From the NCBI GenBank assembly GCA_003497445.1, contig DNNX01000019.1, positions 1 through 5,517 on the forward strand: 5,517 nucleotides of DNA. The letters are read 5' to 3'. Source of the DNA: Acholeplasmataceae bacterium (GTDB taxonomy: Bacteria; Bacillota_I; Bacilli_A; Acholeplasmatales; Acholeplasmataceae). Positions 1 to 5,517 of this stretch are shown here, in pieces. The position numbers and the translations under genes are program-made. Every line of letters begins with the position of its first letter. Position 1 is the stretch's first letter. The notes under the pieces were generated by a model. That model was not told the origin of the DNA. It did not search any database and saw nothing but the letters and a program-made list of their open reading frames with translations.

Positions 1-769
1 TTCTAAAGGGAGGTGCAACTTTGTTTTTAACAACTTTAATTTTGGCTTTATTTCCAATGAAATCCGTACCATTCTTTAACGCTTCTGAGCGTCTTATTTC
101 TAATCGTACACTTGAATAAAATTTTAATGCACGTCCTCCTGGTGTTGTTTCAGGATTTCCAAACATGATACCCACTTTTTCGCGAATCTGATTGATAAAG
201 ATTGCGGTGGTATGCGTTTTAGATATAATACCAGATAGTTTTCTCATGGCTTGACTCATTAGTCTTGCTTGTAAGCCAACATGGGAATCTCCCATATCAC
301 CATTGATTTCTGCTTCTGGTACAAGCGCTGCAACAGAATCGACAACAATCATATCAATCGATCCACTTCTTACTAAAGCTTCAGCAATTTCTAATGCTTG
401 TTCACCAGTGTCTGGTTGAGATAAGAGTAAATTGTCAATGTCGACACCTAATCTTTTTGCATATTGCGCATCCAAGGCATGTTCGGCATCAATAAAAGCA
501 ACTTGTCCACCTATTTTTTGAGAGGATGCAATCGCATGTAATGCGAGGGTCGTTTTACCAGAAGACTCTGGACCATAAATTTCTATGATACGACCTTTAG
601 GATATCCGCCAACACCTAATGCAATATCTAAATTTAATGAACCAGAAGGAGATGCTTCCACTTTACGATCAGGTTCATCTCCTAAACGCATAATTGCGCC
701 TTTTCCATATTGTTTTTCGATACTTTTTAATGCTTGGTCTAATGCTTGACTACGTTTATCTTTATCCAT
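1..769 (-). CDS. recA: Recombinase RecA, N-terminal 256 residues (3' end outside window)
   Basis: RecA is the ATP-dependent strand-exchange recombinase of homologous recombination. It also acts as coprotease for LexA self-cleavage. Reading from the ATG at 769, 256 codons are open to the window edge; the family is usually about 345-350 residues, so roughly the last 90 are missing because of the window, not a mutation. Visible are the N-terminal oligomerisation helix, the Walker A motif GPESSGKTT (66-74), the catalytic glutamate in FIDAEHALD (E96), the Walker B segment MIVVDS (140-145), and the DNA-binding loops with the highly conserved NQIREKVG (193-200) and TTPGGRALKF (208-217). The start is fixed by an AAGGAG ribosome site at 777-782, seven bases upstream. 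The gene lies 40 bp downstream of pgsA on the same strand, with no terminator between, so co-transcription is likely. No good promoter or LexA operator is visible in the gap. Identification is essentially certain. Confidence 0.98.
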   Translation of the reverse strand, partial: MDKDKRSQALDQALKSIEKQYGKGAIMRLGDEPDRKVEASPSGSLNLDIALGVGGYPKGRIIEIYGPESSGKTTLALHAIASSQKIGGQVAFIDAEHALDAQYAKRLGVDIDNLLLSQPDTGEQALEIAEALVRSGSIDMIVVDSVAALVPEAEINGDMGDSHVGLQARLMSQAMRKLSGIISKTHTTAIFINQIREKVGIMFGNPETTPGGRALKFYSSVRLEIRRSEALKNGTDFIGNKAKIKVVKNKVAPPFR

Positions 770-776
770 TGATGAA

Positions 777-782
777 CTCCTT
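777..782 (-). promoter_or_regulatory. recA ribosome binding site
   Basis: The minus strand reads AAGGAG seven bases before the recA ATG. It is a near-consensus Shine-Dalgarno sequence and fixes the start codon at 769. Confidence 0.85.
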
Positions 783-809
783 AATTAATATTACTAAATT
801 TTATGAATC

Positions 810-1376
810 TTACTTAAAACTATTCTTAAATAACGATTTATGATGGTTTATATATTCAAAGCCAGATAAAATCGTGAGAGTTACAAATATAAATATGAGT
901 ATTTGTGAAGCAATAAAAGAGAATTGTTGAAGATTTAATAAGAAAAACATAATGGCAAACATTGTCCAAGCAGTTTTATGTTTCCCTAATTTTCCAGCAG
1001 CAATGACTTCTTTTGACTCAACAGCAACAAGTCTTAAACCACTCACAATAAATTCTCTCAGAAAAATAATGACGATGACCCAAAACGGCATATCACCTAA
1101 ATACATCAAGTATGTGAGTGCAGTTAGAACCAGAGCTTTGTCAGCGATTGGATCTAAAAATTTACCAAAAACAGTAATGGTATGCGTTTTGCGTGCAATA
1201 TAACCATCGAAATAATCTGTAAAGGCAGAAATGAAAAATAATATCGAAATAATAAATTGTTCTACCGATAATCCTAAAAATCCAATTGCTTGATCAAATG
1301 CATTCACATAAACAACAATCACCATAATTGGAATGATCATAAATCGTGACAATGTGAGTTTATTTGCTAAGTTCAT
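810..1376 (-). CDS. pgsA: CDP-diacylglycerol--glycerol-3-phosphate 3-phosphatidyltransferase
   Basis: This integral membrane enzyme makes phosphatidylglycerol phosphate from CDP-diacylglycerol and glycerol-3-phosphate, the committed step to phosphatidylglycerol and, through it, cardiolipin, lysyl-PG and lipoteichoic acid. The 188-residue length fits the family. The full CDP-alcohol phosphotransferase signature D(x2)DG(x2)AR(x8)G(x3)D(x3)D is intact: D54, D57, G58, A61, R62, G71, D75, D79. The N-terminal MNLANKLTLSR matches the usual start of PgsA. About six hydrophobic membrane segments are seen, near residues 11-25, 38-53, 80-93, 98-111, 136-149 and 154-172. The ATG at 1376 has a GAGGT ribosome site seven bases upstream (1383-1387). 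In many Bacillota the next gene is cinA; here it is recA directly. In staphylococci and enterococci, mutations in this gene are linked to daptomycin resistance (known of the family). Nothing here looks defective. Confidence 0.96.
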   Translation of the reverse strand: MNLANKLTLSRFMIIPIMVIVVYVNAFDQAIGFLGLSVEQFIISILFFISAFTDYFDGYIARKTHTITVFGKFLDPIADKALVLTALTYLMYLGDMPFWVIVIIFLREFIVSGLRLVAVESKEVIAAGKLGKHKTAWTMFAIMFFLLNLQQFSFIASQILIFIFVTLTILSGFEYINHHKSLFKNSFK

Positions 1377-1398
1377 TTATATACCTCTTAACAATAAT

Positions 1399-1407
1399 AT
1401 TTTACCA
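1399..1407 (-). promoter_or_regulatory. Candidate extended -10 promoter for pgsA(-recA)
   Basis: The minus strand reads TGG followed by TAAAAT, an extended -10 element (TGnTAnAAT type) with one mismatch to TATAAT in the hexamer. Transcription would begin near 1392, giving a leader of about 15 bases that contains the pgsA ribosome site. The matching -35 position (1422-1427, CAACAA) is poor, as is common for extended -10 promoters. That -35 position overlaps the rpsT -35 box on the other strand. Inferred from sequence only. Confidence 0.5.
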
Positions 1408-1424
1408 TAAAATTGTTTTATTTG

Positions 1425-1453
1425 TTGCATTTTCGGACTTGATTTGATAGAAT
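1425..1453 (+). promoter_or_regulatory. rpsT promoter (-35 TTGCAT, 17 bp spacer, -10 TAGAAT)
   Basis: TTGCAT at 1425-1430 and TAGAAT at 1448-1453 are separated by exactly 17 bp. They match the SigA consensus at 4 of 6 and 5 of 6 positions. The start would fall near 1460, giving a short leader of about 20 bases before the ATG. The leader holds a strong ribosome site, GGAGGTG (1469-1475). No long structured leader is present, so any S20 autoregulation would have to act in or near this short leader. Confidence 0.7.
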
Positions 1454-1480
1454 AATTACGCGTAAATTGGAGGTGAAACA

Positions 1481-1744
1481 ATGGCAAACATTAAACAACA
1501 AATTAAACGTAACAAAACGAACGAAAAGAGACGTTTATTCAATGCATCTTATAAATCATCAGTTCGTACTGCAATTAAAGCCGTTGAGCGTGCGGTAGAG
1601 AGTAAAGATGCCGACGCTGCTAAGTCTAACTTAGCTTTCGCTAGCAAAAAACTCGACAAAGGGCAAGCAAAAGGTATTTTTCATAAAAATTTTGTTGCTC
1701 GTAACAAATCTCAACTTGCTACACTCGTCAATGGTTTAAAATAA
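1481..1744 (+). CDS. rpsT: 30S ribosomal protein S20
   Basis: S20 is a small basic primary-binding protein of the 30S subunit that binds 16S rRNA and aids early assembly. The 87-residue product fits the family length. It begins MANIKQQIKRNKTNEKRR and carries the typical lysine/arginine-rich helical N-terminus, the central segment SSVRTAIKAVERAV (25-38), and the C-terminal region with KGIFHKNFVARNKSQLA (64-80). The ATG has a GGAGGTG ribosome site five bases upstream, a 17 bp-spaced promoter before it, and a hairpin terminator immediately after its stop, so it appears monocistronic. It is the only plus-strand gene in the window: convergent with the comE-holA-exonuclease unit and divergent from pgsA. 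Convergence with the comE-holA side is the usual Bacillota arrangement. Confidence 0.97.
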   Translation: MANIKQQIKRNKTNEKRRLFNASYKSSVRTAIKAVERAVESKDADAAKSNLAFASKKLDKGQAKGIFHKNFVARNKSQLATLVNGLK

Positions 1745-1770
1745 AAGAATGGAAATCCATTCTTTTTTTT
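1744..1770 (+). terminator. Intrinsic terminator of rpsT, likely bidirectional
   Basis: AAAGAATGG (1744-1752) pairs perfectly with CCATTCTTT (1757-1765) around a four-base loop AAAT, giving a 9 bp stem followed by T through 1770. The stem starts on the last base of the rpsT stop codon. On the minus strand the same hairpin follows the exonuclease stop and is trailed by the T-rich TTTTATTTTAAA, so it can plausibly end both convergent units, although the minus-strand U tract is interrupted. The stem is AT-rich, with 3 of 9 pairs being G-C. Confidence 0.82.
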
Positions 1771-2425
1771 ATAATTTATGCACTAAACTTAAATCTTTTA
1801 ATCCACTTCGTTGCGGCAAATATTTCACATGTGGCAGCTTAAGACCATAATAAGATCTGAACGGCGGATGCCCAACAATATTCGTATATGTCTTAATCAC
1901 TTGTTCGTCTTGATTGACCATGGATTTAAATACTTCAAATGTGGCAATCACATCATCTAATGCACGATGTGTATTAGGCGTTTGTACATTGTAATATGAC
2001 ACTGCATCTGATAATTTATGAGGTGTTGTTGACAGATCTCTAAAAATCGTAAGTATGTCAAGTATATCGTGTTGAATGACATACTCTTTTTTGATGTTAT
2101 TTTTCATAAGTGTATTATAAAAACCAAGATCAAACATTACATTATAACCAGAAATTAAGGCATCTTCTGGAATAAAACTAAAAAGTTTTTGTGCAGCAAC
2201 TGTTCTTTCAATACCTTTTTCTCGCAACATACCATCTGTAATATGTGTGATTTCAATAATTTTTTGAGGGAGTGGTTTTTCATAGGAAATAAATGTTTGA
2301 AATGTTTCACATGTTGACATATCTGATGTGTGAAATTTCAATGCACCTATTTCTATAATTTCATCTTCGTTTGGTTTAAATCCAGTTGTTTCAAAATCAA
2401 TAATGACGATTGTTTGATGATTCAT
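1769..2425 (-). CDS. DnaQ-like DEDDh 3'-5' exonuclease
   Basis: The 218-residue protein is predicted to remove nucleotides from 3' ends of DNA or RNA using two metal ions. All DEDDh residues are present: Exo I IIDFETTG with D10 and E12, Exo II GYNVMFDLGFY with D99, and Exo III THRALDDV with H153 and D157. The exonuclease fold fills about residues 4-172. The remaining basic C-terminus (about 173-218) is not a domain I recognise. The fold resembles the exonuclease of PolC and the DNA polymerase III epsilon subunit, but no polymerase region is attached, so the substrate is open: repair or replication proofreading, or RNA processing. The start at 2425 is set by a strong GGAGG (2431-2435) five bases upstream, inside the end of holA. 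The genes overlap by 29 bp, indicating translational coupling and a shared transcript. The stop lies against the shared terminator hairpin. Confidence 0.9.
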   Translation of the reverse strand: MNHQTIVIIDFETTGFKPNEDEIIEIGALKFHTSDMSTCETFQTFISYEKPLPQKIIEITHITDGMLREKGIERTVAAQKLFSFIPEDALISGYNVMFDLGFYNTLMKNNIKKEYVIQHDILDILTIFRDLSTTPHKLSDAVSYYNVQTPNTHRALDDVIATFEVFKSMVNQDEQVIKTYTNIVGHPPFRSYYGLKLPHVKYLPQRSGLKDLSLVHKL

Positions 2426-3368
2426 GTATTCCTCCAGTTAAGAATAAATAGACGCCAAGAGTTTTATCAACACGTCCAGATTTTATTTTGTAATCAAGTA
2501 CATTAATGTTGTCAATGGTATGTTCAATCTCTTTTGTTTGTATACTTTTTGCTTCTTTAATTAAATAATATGCTTTCCCATTTGATATGTGCATACGTTC
2601 AGATATTTGTCTTTGATTAAGACCAGCTTTTAAATATCTTTTCACATCTTCTAAATCATTAAGTTTTCTTCCTATCATTGAGAGAATACTTAGTGGATCT
2701 TCCTGTTTCACTAATAAATCTTCAAACAATTGGATTGTTTTGACTTTGTTACCTTCAATGTAGCTTTTTACAATTTCAAAAATATTATCTTCAACTGGTC
2801 TGGCAACCATTGTTTCAACATCTTCTATGTGTATTTCTTTTTCATGGTATTTATATGTTTTTAATAGTTTTAAATACTCATATATTGTCTCTTCTTGATT
2901 TTTTAATCGTTCGATAAATGCTTGTTGTGATGCAAAATCCATCTTAAATCCATCTTTCAGTAAATCTTTTTGGATGTATGTTTGTAAGCTTGCAGAAGAT
3001 AAAGGTGTGATATCTTGAACATCTACAAAAAGTTCAAAAGCTTTTTTAGCGTCTGAATCATTTGGAAATTCTGATAATTGAAGAATAAGAATAACATCTT
3101 GACTATCTCTTTTTATGAACTTGATGAGTTGGGATTGAATCTCTTTGTCATCCATGAAATCATCTACATGAGTAAGTACAATTACTTTTTCGTCATAAAA
3201 GAGAGACGGCGTGATCATCTCTTCATAAATATTCAAGAAATTTGTGTCTGTACAATCATATTTAAGCACTTCTGTTGATTCTTTTATAAGTGTCTCTAAC
3301 AATGATTGAATACGCATTTGAATATGAGTATTATTTTGACTGATGAATGCATAATTTTTAGATATCAT
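2397..3368 (-). CDS. holA: DNA polymerase III subunit delta (clamp loader)
   Basis: Delta is the clamp-loader subunit that opens the beta sliding clamp so it can be placed on primed DNA. The 323-residue length matches the Bacillota HolA family. The order of features is a divergent N-terminal AAA+-like domain without Walker motifs (about 1-135, with the strands KVIVLTHVDDF and DVILILQLSEF), a small helical middle domain (about 136-190), and the C-terminal collar domain. The collar holds the family-like stretches DNIFEIVKSYIEGN (194-207), EDPLSILSMIGRKLNDLEDVK (223-243, interrupted here for brevity at both ends) and LDYKIKSGRVDKTLGVYLFL (291-310). The ATG at 3368 lies 18 bp after the comEC stop, and I see no good Shine-Dalgarno sequence, so reinitiation from comEC is likely. 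The position directly after comEC is the usual one in Bacillota. holA overlaps the downstream exonuclease gene by 29 bp. Confidence 0.92.
   Translation of the reverse strand: MISKNYAFISQNNTHIQMRIQSLLETLIKESTEVLKYDCTDTNFLNIYEEMITPSLFYDEKVIVLTHVDDFMDDKEIQSQLIKFIKRDSQDVILILQLSEFPNDSDAKKAFELFVDVQDITPLSSASLQTYIQKDLLKDGFKMDFASQQAFIERLKNQEETIYEYLKLLKTYKYHEKEIHIEDVETMVARPVEDNIFEIVKSYIEGNKVKTIQLFEDLLVKQEDPLSILSMIGRKLNDLEDVKRYLKAGLNQRQISERMHISNGKAYYLIKEAKSIQTKEIEHTIDNINVLDYKIKSGRVDKTLGVYLFLTGGIHESSNNRHY
2431..2435 (-). promoter_or_regulatory. Exonuclease ribosome binding site inside holA
   Basis: The minus strand reads GGAGG five bases before the exonuclease ATG and within the final codons of holA. 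It is stronger than the site for holA itself. It supports the 2425 start and a separately efficient translation of the downstream gene. Confidence 0.8.
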
Positions 3369-3386
3369 ATGGACATTATATCAAAC

Positions 3387-5450
3387 TTAAGGCGGAAATG
3401 TTTCAAACTGTATGTTACCATTATGAATTGTCATTCTTATACTCCCATCTAGTGATGTTATGTAATATGGGATGCGACTCATGGTCAATATCTCAATAAC
3501 TTCCGTATGCGGCATACCATATCGGTTATTTTTTGATGTACTTATGATGCCATATCTAGGTTGTAAAGCAGATACGAATGCCATGGATGTTGAGGTTTTA
3601 GATCCATGATGTCCAATTTTTAAAACATCAATTGTTTCATGAAAATATTGGAGAATCTCTCGTTCTCTTTTGATTGAGGCATCACCTGTGAATAAAATAG
3701 ATGTTTCATAAAATTCTAATAATATGATTAAAGAGTCATCATTATCATTAAATAAAGATGTTTTAGGTCCAATTATGGTAATGGTCGATTCGCCACAAAC
3801 AATATGATGTGGAAAGTCATAAATTGTCGAAGAATCTATGTTGGCTAATGTTTGATATGGACTTGTAATGATATATTGAATCTCCATATTTTTAACTAAA
3901 CTTTCAACTTCTCTCATATGGTCTGTATCACTATGTGTCACAAATAAATAATCAATTTGGTTTCTACCATGACTATTTAAATAACGTTGAACTTTGTCAA
4001 AAGCATCAATGACAACAACACAATCCTTATCCATATATACAGATGCATCTCCTTGACCAACATCTAAAAAAATAAGTGACGGTGTTTGTGAAACAATGAA
4101 GATTTGACTCAATAATGTCAATGTTAATATCATAATCGTCATGAACTTTAACATACCGCTTTTTGAGAACTTTAAACTTCCAAAAAGAATCATCATGAGT
4201 CCAATCGAAAGAATGATCGATGAAGATTGATACGAATATATGATAAATTCCTTACGAGTGAACGCATTTAATATATCAATTAATTTATAAAACATATGTA
4301 TTATGGGTTGACTTGTAATGTTTAATATAAACATAACAAGTGTTGGCATGAATATCATATACATAAAAATCGAGATAATCATTGGAAGTAACACCGTTGG
4401 TAGAACATAGAGACGACCATGAAATAAAAATAATATTGTTGAAATAAGTAGTATTACGTAATATTGCTTCGTTATAAATAACGTTTTAGAAGTAGGTGCT
4501 AAATATAAATTCAATACAATAAAAAAACTGATCAAAAAACCCATATCATAGATTTTATATGGTATAAATATTAAAATACTTATCCAGAGTATGCCCAGTA
4601 ATATATATTTTGGAATAAATACTTTAAATTTATAAAGGACCATTCCAATGACTTCAATACATAGCAATCGTATCCAAGTGACCTGAAGTGGTTGCAATAT
4701 AAAAAAAGGGACAATAATCAATATTTTAAGTAACTGTTTCATTTGAATTCTCTGAATGCGAAATAATGCAATCAAGAGTTGACTTAAAAAATAAATGTGA
4801 ATCCCAGATAAAGAAAATAAATACCCAAACCAAGAATCGCTTATAGCATCGATTTCATTGCTATCATCAAATAAAAATGAAGAAATAAAAGGACCAATAC
4901 TAGTATCATGATACATCTCTTTAAATTCATATATGACATGAGAAAAAGACCACTTTTTTTCTATTGAAATGATGTCTACATTTCTTAAGATTCCTTTTAT
5001 GTTTTTACCTAAATAATACTCATATACATTGATATTTTTTGGAATTGTTTGTCTGGGATATGACTCAATAGTAGCATTAAGTAAGATTGTTGATCCAATG
5101 GATATCTCTTCATTCAAAAATAACGTATACCTAGCATTTTTAGATCTCACTATATATCTGTAAGAATATTCATATTTCAATTTCGAGATAATCGTCACTT
5201 TTTCATGATTCAATGAATGCGTTTGGTTTATATTTAATCCATAGAGCAAACCAATAAAAAAAAGAATTAACGACATCCATATTATTTTATGATATACATG
5301 CTTGAAATACTTGATATATACGTATAAAGAAATAAAGAACAATAATGGATATACGACGCTGTAAAATACAGCCAATATAATGATGATTGTAAAAAATGGA
5401 TTATGACGTTGTAATAAACGGGCGAAGATTTTCAATGGTTGCAGTTCCAA
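3387..5450 (-). CDS. comEC: DNA internalization channel protein ComEC/Rec2
   Basis: ComEC is the membrane channel that passes one DNA strand into the cell during natural transformation. The 687-residue product has the three expected parts. First are N-terminal membrane segments and a beta-rich extracytoplasmic OB-like region (DUF4131, about 20-165, with EYYLGKNIKGILR at 144-156). Second is the polytopic competence domain (about 185-455), including the family motif FSLSGIHI (212-219). Third is a C-terminal metallo-beta-lactamase-like domain (about 457-687) with FLDVGQGDAS (461-470), THSDTDH (505-511), LFTGD (586-590), LKIGHHGSKTS (610-620) and NRYGMPH (642-648). The frame is intact. The listed start is a TTG at 5450, the earliest possible because an in-frame TGA lies just upstream. 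It has no clear ribosome site and lies inside comEA, so coupling is likely; a second TTG at 5435 is an alternative. Whether the cell is transformable cannot be told from this window. Confidence 0.93.
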   Translation of the reverse strand: MELQPLKIFARLLQRHNPFFTIIIILAVFYSVVYPLLFFISLYVYIKYFKHVYHKIIWMSLILFFIGLLYGLNINQTHSLNHEKVTIISKLKYEYSYRYIVRSKNARYTLFLNEEISIGSTILLNATIESYPRQTIPKNINVYEYYLGKNIKGILRNVDIISIEKKWSFSHVIYEFKEMYHDTSIGPFISSFLFDDSNEIDAISDSWFGYLFSLSGIHIYFLSQLLIALFRIQRIQMKQLLKILIIVPFFILQPLQVTWIRLLCIEVIGMVLYKFKVFIPKYILLGILWISILIFIPYKIYDMGFLISFFIVLNLYLAPTSKTLFITKQYYVILLISTILFLFHGRLYVLPTVLLPMIISIFMYMIFMPTLVMFILNITSQPIIHMFYKLIDILNAFTRKEFIIYSYQSSSIILSIGLMMILFGSLKFSKSGMLKFMTIMILTLTLLSQIFIVSQTPSLIFLDVGQGDASVYMDKDCVVVIDAFDKVQRYLNSHGRNQIDYLFVTHSDTDHMREVESLVKNMEIQYIITSPYQTLANIDSSTIYDFPHHIVCGESTITIIGPKTSLFNDNDDSLIILLEFYETSILFTGDASIKREREILQYFHETIDVLKIGHHGSKTSTSMAFVSALQPRYGIISTSKNNRYGMPHTEVIEILTMSRIPYYITSLDGSIRMTIHNGNIQFETFPP

Positions 5451-5517
5451 TATATTTCACATGGATAAGGGCATCTATCGTCTCAAAAAAGCCATGTTCT
5501 CTTCTATAAATAATAAG
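5401..5517 (-). CDS. comEA: Competence DNA receptor ComEA, C-terminal 38 residues (5' end outside window)
   Basis: ComEA is a membrane-anchored, DNA-binding receptor that hands captured DNA to ComEC. Reading in from the window edge, the frame gives 38 residues and a TAA at 5401-5403. The visible piece reads LIIYRREHGFFETIDALIHV and then KYIGTATIENLRPFIT. This matches the end of the tandem helix-hairpin-helix domain of ComEA (family pattern: I-x-x-Y-R-E-x-x-G-x-F, then V-x-G-I-G, then L-x-x-L-x-P-Y-I). The hairpin reads VKYIG instead of the usual VxGIG. Its 3' end overlaps comEC by 50 bp in another frame, leaving no space for comEB, which normally separates the two. The short length makes this call less certain than the others, but its context before comEC strongly supports it. 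Confidence 0.87.
   Translation of the reverse strand, partial: LIIYRREHGFFETIDALIHVKYIGTATIENLRPFITTS

Noticed and set aside
208..220. 13-base sequence TGGTATGCGTTTT that recurs at 1178-1190
   Set aside because: Both copies encode a KTHT peptide inside conserved regions of RecA and PgsA. The match is explained by protein sequence and codon choice, not by a repeat element.
1..769. Lack of a stop codon in recA as a sign of truncation
   Set aside because: The frame is open and conserved right up to the window edge, so the missing C-terminus is a boundary effect.
783..812. Possible recA promoter elements such as TAAAAT or TAATAT in the pgsA-recA gap
   Set aside because: No acceptable -35 hexamer stands 16-18 bp upstream of any of them, so I did not list a promoter.
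952..1203. An 83-codon plus-strand open frame
   Set aside because: It lies entirely antisense to pgsA, has no recognisable protein features or ribosome site, and pgsA is a clear conserved gene. It is a shadow frame.
3078..3278. A 66-codon plus-strand open frame
   Set aside because: It is antisense to holA, low in complexity, with no ribosome site and no family resemblance.
3375..3406. A possible holA promoter: TATAAT on the minus strand with a TTGAAA upstream
   Set aside because: The spacing is 20 bp, too long for a good SigA promoter, and AT-rich DNA gives many chance TATAAT matches. An internal promoter is not excluded but is not supported.
1..5517. Mobile elements, CRISPR repeats, tRNA or rRNA genes, riboswitches, or an unknown multi-gene system
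   Set aside because: No inverted terminal repeats, regularly spaced repeats, tRNA-like cloverleaf or long structured leader was seen, and every substantial stretch is accounted for by a recognised gene.

Overview
This is chromosomal core DNA from a low-GC Gram-positive bacterium (Bacillota). A staphylococcus-like member of the Staphylococcaceae or a close relative is the best guess, not a proven one. The grounds are AT-rich codon use, strong AGGAGG-type ribosome sites, a Bacillota-type RecA, PgsA and S20, and the block comEA-comEC-holA convergent with rpsT, which is a Bacillota arrangement. Apart from two partial genes at the edges, the window is tightly packed. No gene-free stretch exceeds about 105 bases.

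Layout in + coordinates: recA (1-769, minus, C-terminus cut off by the window edge); a 40 bp gap; pgsA (810-1376, minus); a 104 bp divergent promoter region; rpsT (1481-1744, plus); a short terminator hairpin (1744-1770) shared by convergent genes; a DnaQ-like DEDDh 3'-5' exonuclease (1769-2425, minus); holA (2397-3368, minus, overlapping the exonuclease gene by 29 bp); comEC (3387-5450, minus); and the last 38 codons of comEA (5401-5517, minus, overlapping comEC by 50 bp).

Reading along the minus strand there are two likely transcription units. The first is comEA-comEC-holA-exonuclease, which combines DNA uptake (receptor and channel) with a replication clamp-loader subunit and a proofreading-type exonuclease; it ends at the shared terminator. 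The second is pgsA-recA, combining anionic phospholipid synthesis with homologous recombination, and it starts from a candidate extended -10 promoter. rpsT is a monocistronic plus-strand unit with its own good promoter and terminator, fired head-to-head against pgsA.

I see no phage, transposon, CRISPR, toxin-antitoxin or unknown defence system. The interest lies in local gene order. cinA is missing from its usual place between pgsA and recA. comEB is missing from between comEA and comEC. An extra exonuclease gene sits between holA and rpsT. pgsA-recA occupies the place beside rpsT where lepA (directly or nearby) is usually expected. No recognisable LexA box precedes recA. These points rest on my memory of related genomes and need comparative checking.
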